A stretch of 64,000 nucleotides of DNA from Streptococcus mutans. GTDB lineage: Bacteria > Bacillota > Bacilli > Lactobacillales > Streptococcaceae. Below are positions 1 to 7,627 of the stretch, piece by piece (the first letter of the stretch is position 1; each line of letters opens with the position of its first letter). Made by a program: the position numbers and the translations under genes. The notes beneath the pieces are model-generated. The model did not search any database, was not told where the DNA came from, and saw nothing but the letters and a program-made list of their open reading frames with translations. The DNA lies in contig NZ_AP019720.1 of NCBI RefSeq assembly GCF_006739205.1, positions 1,860,001 to 1,924,000 of the forward strand. Reading direction: 5' to 3'.

Positions 1-35
1 ACACGCATACCAATTGGATGTACTTTTTGACCCAC
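1..35 (-). CDS. rpsC: 30S ribosomal protein S3, N-terminal fragment cut by window edge
   Basis: Only the first 11-12 codons are inside the window. The minus strand reads GTG followed by GQKVHPIGMR, the invariant start of ribosomal protein S3. A strong AGGAGG lies 7 bases before the GTG, which fixes the start. It follows rplV by 12 bases, the standard S10-operon order. S3 binds 16S rRNA in the head of the small subunit and helps form the mRNA entry channel. The rest of the gene lies to the left of the window. Confidence 0.93.
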   Translation of the reverse strand, partial: MGQKVHPIGMR

Positions 36-47
36 GATTTTACCTCC

Positions 48-392
48 TTATTTTTCTTCTACAACTACAGTAACGTGAGTTGTACGTTTATTGATTGGTG
101 AAGCTGAACCCTTCGCACGCGGACGGAAACGTTTCATCGTTGGTCCTTCGTTTGCGAAAGTTTCAGATACGACCAAATTAGCTTTTTCCAAACCAAAGTT
201 ATTTTCTGCATTTGCGACAGCAGAGTTAAGAGTTTTCTCAACAATACGAGCAGCTTTGTTTGGAGTGAATTTCAAGATTGCGATTGCGTCAGCAACGTTC
301 TTACCACGAATAAGATCAAGCACAAGACGTGTTTTACGAGGTGAAACACGGACTGTACGAGCCATTGCTTTAGCTGAAGTAATTTCTGCCAT
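48..392 (-). CDS. rplV: 50S ribosomal protein L22
   Basis: A 114-residue protein of normal family length starting [20 protein letters not shown], with the conserved [17 protein letters not shown] segment and a basic C-terminal hairpin rich in Arg/Lys (KRFRPRAKG, about residues 86-94) that in L22 lines the peptide exit tunnel. The start is preceded by AGGAGGAGG. It sits between rpsS (16 bases upstream) and rpsC (12 bases downstream) in the S10 operon. Macrolide-resistance mutations in other bacteria map to this tunnel loop; nothing abnormal is visible here. Confidence 0.97.
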   Translation of the reverse strand: MAEITSAKAMARTVRVSPRKTRLVLDLIRGKNVADAIAILKFTPNKAARIVEKTLNSAVANAENNFGLEKANLVVSETFANEGPTMKRFRPRAKGSASPINKRTTHVTVVVEEK

Positions 393-408
393 TGTGTCCT
401 CCTCCTAA

Positions 409-687
409 TTAACGACGTGTTTTCTTATCATCAGTTGCATGACCTTTGTAAGTACGAGTTGGTGCAAACTCACCAAGCTTGTGACCTACCATGTCCTCTT
501 GAATGTAAACAGGAACATGTTTACGTCCGTCATAAACTGCGATTGTGTATCCAATGAAACTTGGAAAAATCGTTGAACGACGTGACCAAGTTTTAATTAC
601 TTTTTTCTTTTCGTCATTAGCTTGAGCCTCGATTTTTTTCATCAAATGCTCATCAACGAAAGGGCCTTTTTTAAGACTACGTCCCAT
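409..687 (-). CDS. rpsS: 30S ribosomal protein S19
   Basis: A 92-residue protein with the classic S19 opening [12 protein letters not shown] and the conserved [17 protein letters not shown] and [16 protein letters not shown] segments. It contacts S13 and 16S rRNA in the small-subunit head. An AAAGGAG ribosome binding site precedes the ATG. The 101-base gap back to rplB is longer than the other gaps in the operon and holds a 9-bp hairpin (728-748). Confidence 0.97.
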   Translation of the reverse strand: MGRSLKKGPFVDEHLMKKIEAQANDEKKKVIKTWSRRSTIFPSFIGYTIAVYDGRKHVPVYIQEDMVGHKLGEFAPTRTYKGHATDDKKTRR

Positions 688-727
688 TTTGTAATTTTCT
701 CCTTTAAATATAGTACCACAGCGGCCT

Positions 728-748
728 ATCTGTATTAGAAATACAGAT
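728..748 (-). repeat. Hairpin between rplB and rpsS
   Basis: A perfect 9-bp inverted repeat (728-736 and 740-748) with a 3-base loop, in the rplB-rpsS intergenic stretch. No T-tract follows it in the direction of transcription, so it is unlikely to be an intrinsic terminator. It may be an mRNA processing or stabilising element; that role is inference. Confidence 0.5.
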
Positions 749-788
749 TACCGAGCTGGCGGATGTTTAAATTTTTTAAGTGATTAAC

Positions 789-1622
789 CTATTTTTCGTT
801 ACGACGACGAATAATAAGTTTGTTAGATTTAGCTTTCTTGTTACGTGTTTTAAGACCAAGCGCAGGTTTACCCCAAGGAGTAGATGGCGCTTTACGTCCA
901 ACCGGTGCCTTACCTTCACCCCCACCGTGTGGGTGATCGTTAGGGTTCATTACAGAACCACGGACTGTCGGGCGAATACCCTTCCAACGGCTGCGTCCTG
1001 CTTTCCCAAGATTAACAAGCCCATGTTGTTCATTTCCAACAACACCAACTGTAGCACGACAAGTACCAAGAACCATACGAACTTCACCTGATTGCAAACG
1101 AACAAGAATATACTTGCCTTCTTGTCCAAGCACTTGAGCAGAAGCTCCAGCTGCCCGAATAAGTTCAGCACCCTTACCCGGTTTCAATTCAATGTTATGA
1201 ATGAATGTACCAACTGGAATATTAGCAAGCGGAAGAGCGTTCCCCACTTTGATATCAGCTTCGGAGCCTGAAATGATACGTTGGCCTACTTCAAGACCTT
1301 TCGGAGCAACAATATAGGATTTTACACCATCCGTATAGTGAATAAGCGCAATGTTAGCCGAACGATTTGGATCGTATTCAATAGTCTTAACAACCGCCTC
1401 AACGCCATCTTTATTACGTTTGAAATCAATTAGACGGTAATGGCGTTTATGTCCGCCGCCTTGATGACGAACAGTAATGCGACCGTTATTGTTACGGCCA
1501 GCCTTGTTTTTTAATGAAACAAGTAATGATTTCTCAGGTGTGCTTGTAGTAATTTCAGCGAAATCCAAAGAAGTCATATTACGACGGCCATTTGTCGTTG
1601 GTTTGTAAACTTTAATACCCAC
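789..1622 (-). CDS. rplB: 50S ribosomal protein L2
   Basis: A 277-residue protein of normal length starting [17 protein letters not shown], with the L2 C-terminal block [19 protein letters not shown] that sits near the peptidyl-transferase centre (the conserved His lies in this block). The start codon is GTG, set by AGGAGG seven bases upstream. It lies 17 bases downstream of rplW. L2 is a primary 23S rRNA binding protein needed for subunit joining. Confidence 0.97.
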   Translation of the reverse strand: MGIKVYKPTTNGRRNMTSLDFAEITTSTPEKSLLVSLKNKAGRNNNGRITVRHQGGGHKRHYRLIDFKRNKDGVEAVVKTIEYDPNRSANIALIHYTDGVKSYIVAPKGLEVGQRIISGSEADIKVGNALPLANIPVGTFIHNIELKPGKGAELIRAAGASAQVLGQEGKYILVRLQSGEVRMVLGTCRATVGVVGNEQHGLVNLGKAGRSRWKGIRPTVRGSVMNPNDHPHGGGEGKAPVGRKAPSTPWGKPALGLKTRNKKAKSNKLIIRRRNEK

Positions 1623-1639
1623 GTTATTTCCTCCTTAGA

Positions 1640-1939
1640 TTATTCTGCCTCAGCAGCTGCAAACAAGTCAATTGTCTTAGAATCAGCTGTAAGAGTGATG
1701 ATAGCTTTTTTCGTTTTGCTTGTAAAACCTGTATAACGGCCAACGCGCTTTTGCTTTGGTTTTACGTTTACTGTACGGACACTTGCCACTTTGACACCAT
1801 CAAAGGCCGCTTCAACAGCTTGTTTAATTAAAAGTTTATGAGCGCGAGTGTCAACCTCAAATGTATACTTACCTTCTTCAAGAGCATGCATTGATTTTTC
1901 AGTAACAACAGGTTTTTTGATTACATCGTACAAATTCAT
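1640..1939 (-). CDS. rplW: 50S ribosomal protein L23
   Basis: A 99-residue protein with the L23 signature [17 protein letters not shown] and the basic [14 protein letters not shown] loop. L23 sits at the tunnel exit and docks trigger factor and SRP. Its ATG overlaps the TAA of rplD by one base, so translation of the two is probably coupled. Confidence 0.97.
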   Translation of the reverse strand: MNLYDVIKKPVVTEKSMHALEEGKYTFEVDTRAHKLLIKQAVEAAFDGVKVASVRTVNVKPKQKRVGRYTGFTSKTKKAIITLTADSKTIDLFAAAEAE

Positions 1940-2562
1940 TATGCAAGAACCTCCTCGATATTAGAGATTGCTTCTTTAGTAACAAGAAGTTTGTCGCTGT
2001 TTACGATATCAAGAACACTTGCAGTTGCTGCGGTAGCAACCTTGACATTTGGAAGATTACGAGCTGACAACTCAGCAGCTTGATTACCTTCTTCAAGAAT
2101 AACAAGTACTTTTGAATCAACATTAAGTGCAGCAAGTACTGTAGCAAATTCTTTGGTCTTTGGAGCTTCAAAAGAAAGAGCATCTACAGCTACAAATTTT
2201 TCATCAGCAACTTTTGCTGAATAAACTGACTTTAAGGCGAGACGGCGAACTTTTTGTGGAAGTTTATAGCCATATGAACGTGGAGTTGGTCCAAAAACAA
2301 CACCACCACCACGCCATTGCGGTGCACGGATAGAACCTTGACGTGCACGTCCAGTTCCTTTTTGACGCCATGGTTTACGTCCACCACCTGATACTGCTGA
2401 ACGATTTTTAACCGCGTGAGTACCTTGGCGAAGATTAGCACGTTGGCTAATAATAACATCAAATACTACCGATTCATTTGGTTCGATACCGAAGATAGCG
2501 TCGTTAAGTGTTACTTCACCAGCTTCTTTACCAGTTTGGTCAAATAGTTTTACGTTTGCCAT
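1939..2562 (-). CDS. rplD: 50S ribosomal protein L4
   Basis: A 207-residue protein of normal length. The central Arg/Gly-rich loop ([19 protein letters not shown], about residues 60-80) is the L4 extension that reaches the peptide exit tunnel. L4 binds 23S rRNA early in assembly and in some bacteria represses its own operon. The start follows rplC by 24 bases behind an AAGGGG-type binding site. Confidence 0.97.
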   Translation of the reverse strand: MANVKLFDQTGKEAGEVTLNDAIFGIEPNESVVFDVIISQRANLRQGTHAVKNRSAVSGGGRKPWRQKGTGRARQGSIRAPQWRGGGVVFGPTPRSYGYKLPQKVRRLALKSVYSAKVADEKFVAVDALSFEAPKTKEFATVLAALNVDSKVLVILEEGNQAAELSARNLPNVKVATAATASVLDIVNSDKLLVTKEAISNIEEVLA

Positions 2563-2586
2563 GTTAACTGATTTCCCCTTTCTTTA

Positions 2587-3213
2587 TTATTTAGCAGCTT
2601 TAACTGCTGATTTGATGATGATAAGAGATTTCTTAGCACCTGGCACATTACCCTTGATAAGGATAACATTTTTTTCTGGAACAACTTGAACGATTTCAAG
2701 GTTTTGAATCGTTACGCGGTTACCTCCCATACGTCCAGCAAGGTTTTTACCTTTGAATACACGGTTAGGTGCTACAGGTCCCATTGAACCTGGACGGCGG
2801 TGATAACGAGAACCATGAGCCATAGGGCCACGTGACTGACCATGGCGTTTAATGGCACCTTGGAAACCTTTACCTTTAGTTGTACCAGTAACATCAACAA
2901 CATCACCAGCCTCGAATTGTTCGACTGTAATTTCTTGTCCAACTTCTAAGCCTTCAATGTTTTTAAATTCACGAATGAAGCGCTTAGGAGCTGTGTCGGC
3001 TTTTGCCACATGGCCTTTGGCAGGTTTGTTGCTCAATACTTCACGTTTATCATCAAAACCAACTTGAACTGCTTCGTAACCGTCTGTTTCAACAGTCTTA
3101 ACTTGAAGCACAACATTTGGAGTTGCTTCGATGACAGTAACAGGGATAAATTCACCAGATTCAGTGAAGATTTGAGTCATTCCCACTTTTTTCCCTAAGA
3201 TTCCTTTTGTCAT
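2587..3213 (-). CDS. rplC: 50S ribosomal protein L3
   Basis: A 208-residue protein starting [16 protein letters not shown], the L3 signature, with the conserved [20 protein letters not shown] segment (about residues 110-130) that carries the Gln methylated in many bacteria. L3 is one of the first proteins to bind 23S rRNA and approaches the peptidyl-transferase centre. It is separated from rpsJ by a 235-base gap with repeated hairpins, unusually long for this operon. Confidence 0.97.
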   Translation of the reverse strand: MTKGILGKKVGMTQIFTESGEFIPVTVIEATPNVVLQVKTVETDGYEAVQVGFDDKREVLSNKPAKGHVAKADTAPKRFIREFKNIEGLEVGQEITVEQFEAGDVVDVTGTTKGKGFQGAIKRHGQSRGPMAHGSRYHRRPGSMGPVAPNRVFKGKNLAGRMGGNRVTIQNLEIVQVVPEKNVILIKGNVPGAKKSLIIIKSAVKAAK

Positions 3214-3250
3214 GAGAAAATATTTCCTTTACTTAAATTATTTAAAAAGT

Positions 3251-3311
3251 TTTTTATGAGCGTTTTTTATGCTCAAAAAAGTTTTTAACGAGCGTTTTTT
3301 GTGCTCAAAAT
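3251..3311 (-). repeat. Tandem hairpin repeat in the rpsJ-rplC leader
   Basis: Two adjacent ~30-base units offset by 32 bases (3251-3280 and 3282-3311) share the core GAGCGTTTTTT(A/G)TGCTCAAAA with few differences. Each unit folds into a short GAGC/GCTC stem with an A-rich loop on the RNA. A larger imperfect stem lies further upstream on the transcript (about 3350-3386). The 235-base gap between rpsJ and rplC has no gene. A regulatory or RNA-processing role is inference. Confidence 0.55.
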
Positions 3312-3448
3312 CAAGATACTAAGAGCGTCAAACTCAATGTGAAAATAGGAAAATCGATGACGGCTCGACAAGCCTAGGCGATTTTATCTTTTTTTACGTA
3401 GAGTTTAGCCCGTGTTCAATTCCGTTTGAACTGGTTCTTAATATTTGA

Positions 3449-3757
3449 TTAAAGTTTAATCTCTACGTTTACACCACTTGGAAGATCAAGCTTCATAAGC
3501 GCATCAACTGTCTTTTGCGTTGGGTTCACAATATCAATCAGACGTTTGTGAGTACGCATTTCAAATTGTTCGCGAGAATCTTTGTATTTATGAGTCGCAC
3601 GAATAACTGTGTAAAGACTGCGTTCAGTAGGAAGTGGTACAGGACCAGCAACGCTTGCACCTGTACGAGTCGCTGTTTCTACGATTTTTTCTGCCGCTGT
3701 GTCAAGTGTACGGTGTTCGTAAGCTTTCAAACGGATACGGATTTTTTTGTTTGCCAT
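3449..3757 (-). CDS. rpsJ: 30S ribosomal protein S10
   Basis: A 102-residue protein starting [19 protein letters not shown] with the S10 block [20 protein letters not shown]. First gene of the operon. S10 (NusE) is a small-subunit head protein and also a partner of NusB/NusG in antitermination. A strong ribosome binding site (GAGAGGAG) precedes the ATG. A clear promoter lies about 135 bases upstream, leaving a long structured leader. Confidence 0.97.
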   Translation of the reverse strand: MANKKIRIRLKAYEHRTLDTAAEKIVETATRTGASVAGPVPLPTERSLYTVIRATHKYKDSREQFEMRTHKRLIDIVNPTQKTVDALMKLDLPSGVNVEIKL

Positions 3758-3892
3758 CTTTTCTCCTCTCGTCTATTTAAAATAATAGGCTAGCTCCACA
3801 AGAAAACCGACAGGCTTTTGCGTGGCAATGCAACCGAGCGTATCGCAACCTCTTGTATCAAAGCTAAAGGCTGATTTTTACAGCACCAAATC

Positions 3893-3921
3893 AGTATAAC
3901 AAATAAACCTTTTTATTGCAA
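3893..3921 (-). promoter_or_regulatory. S10 operon promoter
   Basis: On the minus strand, TTGCAA (3916-3921) and TATACT (3893-3898) are separated by exactly 17 bases, close to the vegetative sigma-A consensus. The predicted transcript would start near 3886 and carry a leader of about 130 bases before rpsJ, with G/C-rich segments able to pair (about 3797-3860). Confidence 0.75.
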
Positions 3922-4013
3922 GGCCATTTCGACGTTTTTTATAAAAAACTCTGAATTTCAATTTAAAGTGTTAATCAGACAAAAACAATGATATAAATAA
4001 AAGTCATTCTTAC

Positions 4014-4042
4014 TTGCTTTTACTAGTTAAAAATGATAAACT
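4014..4042 (+). promoter_or_regulatory. Promoter of the LexA/HdiR-like repressor gene
   Basis: TTGCTT (4014-4019) and TAAACT (4037-4042) are spaced by 17 bases. The last two bases of the -10 box are the first two bases of the palindrome at 4041-4070, so a repressor bound there would cover the transcription start. Confidence 0.65.
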
Positions 4043-4070
4043 CATAATTAGTTTATAAACTAATTATGAG
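4041..4070. promoter_or_regulatory. 30-bp perfect palindromic operator candidate
   Basis: A perfect 30-base palindrome with half-site CTCATAATTAGTTTA runs from the -10 box to the ribosome binding site (GAGGAG, 4068-4073) of the downstream repressor gene. Its location is ideal for autorepression by the adjacent helix-turn-helix protein. That the protein binds here is inference. Confidence 0.7.
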
Positions 4071-4076
4071 GAGTAT

Positions 4077-4763
4077 ATGTTTTCAAGTCAAAAATTAAAA
4101 GAAAGACGAAAAAAACTTGGTCTTTCGCAAGCACAAACAGCTGATAAATTAGGAATTAGCCGACCTTCTTATTTTAACTGGGAAATTGGCAAAACAAAAC
4201 CAAATCAAAAAAACTTAGATAAATTGGCTCACTTATTAAAGGTTGATTCTGCTTACTTTTTATCACAGCACGATATTGTCGAAATTTATACCCGTTTGAA
4301 TGAAAGCAATAAAACTAAAACCTTAAAATACTCACAGCATTTACTAGAACAACAAGATAAGGAAAGGAATCTAATGAAAAATAAACGTTATCCCTACAGA
4401 GTTTACGAAAAATTATCAGCAGGCACAGGCTATTCCTATTTTGGTGATGGCAATTTTGATACCGTTTTTTATGACGAAGAAATTGATCACGATTTTGCGT
4501 CTTGGATCTTTGGAGATTCAATGGAACCTATTTTTCTCAATGGTGAAGTTGCCCTTATTAAACAAACAGGATTTGATTATGATGGCGCCATTTATGCGAT
4601 TGATTGGGATGGACAAACCTATATAAAAAAGGTCTACCGTGAAGAAACGGGCCTTCGTCTTGTTTCTCTCAACAAGAAATACGCTGATAAATTTGCTCCT
4701 TATGATGAAAATCCTCGAATCATTGGATTAATTGTAGGAAATTTTATCCCCCTTGAAGGCTAA
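4077..4763 (+). CDS. LexA/HdiR-like transcriptional repressor (HTH + S24 peptidase)
   Basis: A 228-residue protein. Residues about 1-60 form an XRE-type helix-turn-helix (LKERRKKLGLSQAQTADKLG). The C-terminal half is an S24/LexA-type self-cleaving domain, with the catalytic Ser in GDSMEP (about residue 148) and a Lys in the following strand region. An Ala-Gly pair in KLSAGTGY (about residue 107) is a likely autocleavage site. This is the architecture of HdiR, which in lactococci is cleaved after DNA damage and derepresses its targets. It stands alone between the S10 operon and ftf with its own promoter and palindromic operator. Target genes beyond itself cannot be inferred. Confidence 0.85.
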   Translation: MFSSQKLKERRKKLGLSQAQTADKLGISRPSYFNWEIGKTKPNQKNLDKLAHLLKVDSAYFLSQHDIVEIYTRLNESNKTKTLKYSQHLLEQQDKERNLMKNKRYPYRVYEKLSAGTGYSYFGDGNFDTVFYDEEIDHDFASWIFGDSMEPIFLNGEVALIKQTGFDYDGAIYAIDWDGQTYIKKVYREETGLRLVSLNKKYADKFAPYDENPRIIGLIVGNFIPLEG

Positions 4764-4816
4764 TGACTCTGCGTAAACTTGAATAATAAAAAGTACAAAA
4801 GAATTTACTGAGTTAC

Positions 4817-4860
4817 ACCTCACAAGTTAGACAAAAGATCTAAACTATGAGGTTTTTTTC
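4817..4860 (+). terminator. Terminator of the HdiR-like gene
   Basis: An imperfect inverted repeat with outer arms ACCTCA/TGAGGT and inner GTTAGA/TCTAAA pairing, followed on the plus strand by seven T residues. Confidence 0.7.
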
Positions 4861-4868
4861 ATGCAATC

Positions 4869-4931
4869 AAAAAGACTCTATAAATCATCAGAAAGGAGTT
4901 CACCCACTTCAGATATTATAAAGTCTTTTGT
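4869..4931 (-). terminator. Likely terminator of ftf
   Basis: Arms AAAAGACTCTATAA (about 4869-4882) and TTATAAAGTCTTTT (about 4916-4929) pair across a large loop and end in T residues on the minus strand, just beyond the ftf stop. The loop is long, so the call is tentative. Confidence 0.4.
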
Positions 4932-4953
4932 TTTGTATATATAAAGAAATGCT

Positions 4954-7341
4954 TTATTTAAAACCAATGCTTACACAGAAAGCACTGAAAAGAGCTAATA
5001 AAGCTGCAAAGAAAGAATTTCCTTTTTTCTGTTTCTTTTCTGTTGAAACATGATGAGCTTTCTTTGTTTCTTTTGTGTTATTAATCGATTTTTGAGAAGG
5101 TTTGACAGAAATATTTCCGCCCGCAGAGACATTAAAGGCAACATTAAGAGACCCACCTGAATTCCTTGATTGGTCAATTCGACCAGCGGAGTCATTATTT
5201 ACTTTGACAGGTTTAATAACGAGATGACCATCAAAAGAGACTTCAAAAGAAATAATGTCATCTGTATGAATTGGTGTTGATGGAACAGTTGGTTGATATT
5301 GTCCCGGTGTATGTGGCTTCAAACCGTAGCCACCAATAACATTCCAATCAATATAACCATCATTTTCACCTGGAAGATAGGCTGTATCCAGCGTGCCAAC
5401 AGTGTCTGTCGTGCGACTTGGTTCATCCCAAATCCAATCACCCTGTTGTGTCATTTCTGCTAAGACTTTTGTAGTCCCATCTGGTAAAACCTGAATCAGA
5501 AAACTAGGTGCCCAGGTTGAATTCTTACCTTTACCTGCGACTTCATTACGATTGGTCATATAAGCCGTCATTAACAGGGTATCAGATGATCCAGCTACTG
5601 GAACAGCATAATAAGAGTAAGTCGCCGTTCGCCAATCTGCTGGAACTGAAGCTGTTAAAACCACACCACTATTATTTAAGGGTTTGTAGCCGTTAGTCAA
5701 TTGATCAGAAACATAACCTAGCATAACGACATTATCACCAACAACTTCATTTGCTTTATTCCAAGCATCGTTGTTACTTCCGTGATTAAGACGTGAAGCT
5801 GTAAAAAGATAGTACTTATCTCCTAATTTAACCACATTGGGTCGCTCGAGTTCATCCGAAACCATTGTTGAACTTAGTAAAGGCGTGTAAAATTGATCTA
5901 CCTCAGGTGTTTTTTTATCGCCCTTAAGTTTTAAAATACCAATAGCTGCATTGGCCCAGCTTGCACGGTTATACATATCTTGATCATCTAAAAATCTAAA
6001 AAGACTTTTAACATTATAAGCAGAGCTGCCGCCATAGTTAGTAAAGTTGTAAATCTGATCTTCACCTTGATAATTCTCTGTACCTGTACTAGCCTCAAAG
6101 ACAAGATAGCGATCTCCATTCTCATCTTCAATGACATGTGGATCACGCATAGCAATATTATCAGCACCTGTAAAGGTTGAACGCCATTGTTGATAACTTT
6201 GATAATGATAGCCATCACCGCCTTCAGGCGTTAAAACTTTATCATTTTCAACAGAAAGAATTCTAACATCTTGGTCATCAAAGCCAAGATTTACAGTCGC
6301 TGTTGCTAAACGTTGATTGTTACTGTTTTTGTCACTAGTATCAACCTTGGTGTAGAATAACTGCAAACTTCCATCTTCATTTACGGTAGCTGAACCTGAC
6401 CATTCTTGAGTTAGGGGTGTTTCATTATAACCAAAGATAGAACCTGCATTTTTCCAATGATCAAAATTATTATCTCCATATTTATTATAAAGAAGATAAA
6501 TATGATTATCATTAGTATTTGGAATGCCCATCATAGCAACAACAAGCTGATAACCATTCCAATTAATAACTTCACCAGTCTTAGCATCCTGAACTGGCCA
6601 AGAATCCCAAACATCCAAATCAGCTATTTGACCCGTTTGGGCATCACGCGTTGTAGCCGCCTTCATATTTTTGATTGCTTTTGCATTAAAATAAGGGATA
6701 GCATAGCGTTCATCTTGAGCTATCAACGTTTGAGCAATCTTGTCAAATTCTTGATAGGTCATTTGATGACCCGTTTGAGCATCACTCGTTAATTTAACTT
6801 TATTTAATGCTTCAACTTGCTTTTGTGTCAAACTGCTTAAATTAATACCAGCTTCAGTAGCAATCTTACGAGCCTGTTCTGTTAGGCCGTATTCATCTAT
6901 TGTATTCTTTGGCGTAGTTATGTCAGCTTCTTTAGTTGCCTTAGCCTTTTCATTTGTTTGACCTACTTCCGGTGTACTAGCTGCTGTTTTAGTTACGGTA
7001 GCTGCTTGATCCTTAGTTTTACTTGCTTTTGATTCAACAGCAGCATTATCTGTTATCACCTTAGTTGTTTGATCAGTGTTCTCAACAGTAGCAGCTGCGG
7101 GATTTGTTGATGGTGTTTCTTGAACTTCAGTCTTAGCCTGATTTTCTGCTGCTGATGATGAAGCAGTTGTATTTTCTTGAACCTGACTTCTTTCAGCCAA
7201 TTCTGAAGAAACTTGAGTTGAATTGGCTTCATCTGCCTGAACAGAAGAGAGCCCAATTCCAGTCAGCATAGCAGTCGTGATGGTGGCTACCACCCAAAAT
7301 TTCCCTTTCTTATACATCTTTTTTCTAACTTTAGTTTCCAT
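4954..7341 (-). CDS. ftf: Secreted fructosyltransferase (levansucrase/inulosucrase, GH68)
   Basis: A 795-residue exoenzyme that splits sucrose and polymerises fructose into extracellular fructan. The start is the ATG at 7341, placed 7 bases after GGAGG; a TTG two codons upstream is less likely. The N-terminus has a KxYKxGKxW-type signal ([11 protein letters not shown]) and a hydrophobic core. About 120 Thr/Ala/Glu-rich residues follow. GH68 motifs are intact: nucleophile Asp in VWDSW (about residue 246), RDP (about 399-401) and the acid/base Glu in DELERPNV (about 499). The C-terminus is hydrophobic and lacks an LPXTG sorting signal. It is monocistronic, between a clpC terminator and the hairpin below its stop. 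A 13-bp inverted repeat lies upstream of its promoter. Confidence 0.95.
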   Translation of the reverse strand: METKVRKKMYKKGKFWVVATITTAMLTGIGLSSVQADEANSTQVSSELAERSQVQENTTASSSAAENQAKTEVQETPSTNPAAATVENTDQTTKVITDNAAVESKASKTKDQAATVTKTAASTPEVGQTNEKAKATKEADITTPKNTIDEYGLTEQARKIATEAGINLSSLTQKQVEALNKVKLTSDAQTGHQMTYQEFDKIAQTLIAQDERYAIPYFNAKAIKNMKAATTRDAQTGQIADLDVWDSWPVQDAKTGEVINWNGYQLVVAMMGIPNTNDNHIYLLYNKYGDNNFDHWKNAGSIFGYNETPLTQEWSGSATVNEDGSLQLFYTKVDTSDKNSNNQRLATATVNLGFDDQDVRILSVENDKVLTPEGGDGYHYQSYQQWRSTFTGADNIAMRDPHVIEDENGDRYLVFEASTGTENYQGEDQIYNFTNYGGSSAYNVKSLFRFLDDQDMYNRASWANAAIGILKLKGDKKTPEVDQFYTPLLSSTMVSDELERPNVVKLGDKYYLFTASRLNHGSNNDAWNKANEVVGDNVVMLGYVSDQLTNGYKPLNNSGVVLTASVPADWRTATYSYYAVPVAGSSDTLLMTAYMTNRNEVAGKGKNSTWAPSFLIQVLPDGTTKVLAEMTQQGDWIWDEPSRTTDTVGTLDTAYLPGENDGYIDWNVIGGYGLKPHTPGQYQPTVPSTPIHTDDIISFEVSFDGHLVIKPVKVNNDSAGRIDQSRNSGGSLNVAFNVSAGGNISVKPSQKSINNTKETKKAHHVSTEKKQKKGNSFFAALLALFSAFCVSIGFK

Positions 7342-7370
7342 TAGCAAACCTCCTTTTTTATTATTGTTAC

Positions 7371-7376
7371 ATTATA
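7371..7376 (-). promoter_or_regulatory. ftf promoter -10 element
   Basis: TATAAT on the minus strand about 30 bases before the start codon. No good -35 hexamer is seen at 16-18 bases (TCGTGT at 17), which suggests activator dependence. That is inference. Confidence 0.5.
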
Positions 7377-7428
7377 ATCCTAATTTATAACAAACACGAT
7401 ATCATTTATGTTAATTTTTAGAAACTTT

Positions 7429-7457
7429 ATTTATGAAAAAATCGTTTTTTCATAAAT
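7429..7457. promoter_or_regulatory. 13-bp perfect inverted repeat upstream of the ftf promoter
   Basis: Arms ATTTATGAAAAAA (7429-7441) and TTTTTTCATAAAT (7445-7457) are perfect complements around TCG. The centre is about 70 bases upstream of the ftf -10 box, in the clpC-ftf gap. There is no T-run after it in either direction beyond the arm itself, so regulator binding is more likely than termination. The binding protein is unknown from sequence. Confidence 0.6.
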
Positions 7458-7513
7458 TTCATCTCATTTTCATGACATAAAAACAAATTCACATATTAGA
7501 TTAAGCTGAAATT

Positions 7514-7551
7514 AAAAATATCTCTTGAACCAAAAAACAAGAGATATTTTT
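7514..7551. terminator. Terminator after clpC
   Basis: A 14-bp perfect stem (7514-7527 with 7538-7551) and 10-base loop, with A/T runs on both sides. It lies about 75 bases beyond the clpC stop, so it should end ctsR-clpC transcripts and insulate ftf. Confidence 0.8.
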
Positions 7552-7627
7552 TTATAATCTTTTAATATTGGGGACACTGAAGTAGGGTAAAGCGAGCTAA
7601 CAAATTTATGAAAAATAGACTAGATAA

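Noticed and set aside
780..1091. Plus-strand frames opposite ribosomal protein genes
   Set aside because: They are antisense shadows of rplB and its neighbours, with no ribosome binding sites.
4954..5060. LPXTG-type anchor on the fructosyltransferase
   Set aside because: The C-terminus is hydrophobic but no LPXTG-like motif precedes it, unlike the dextranase.
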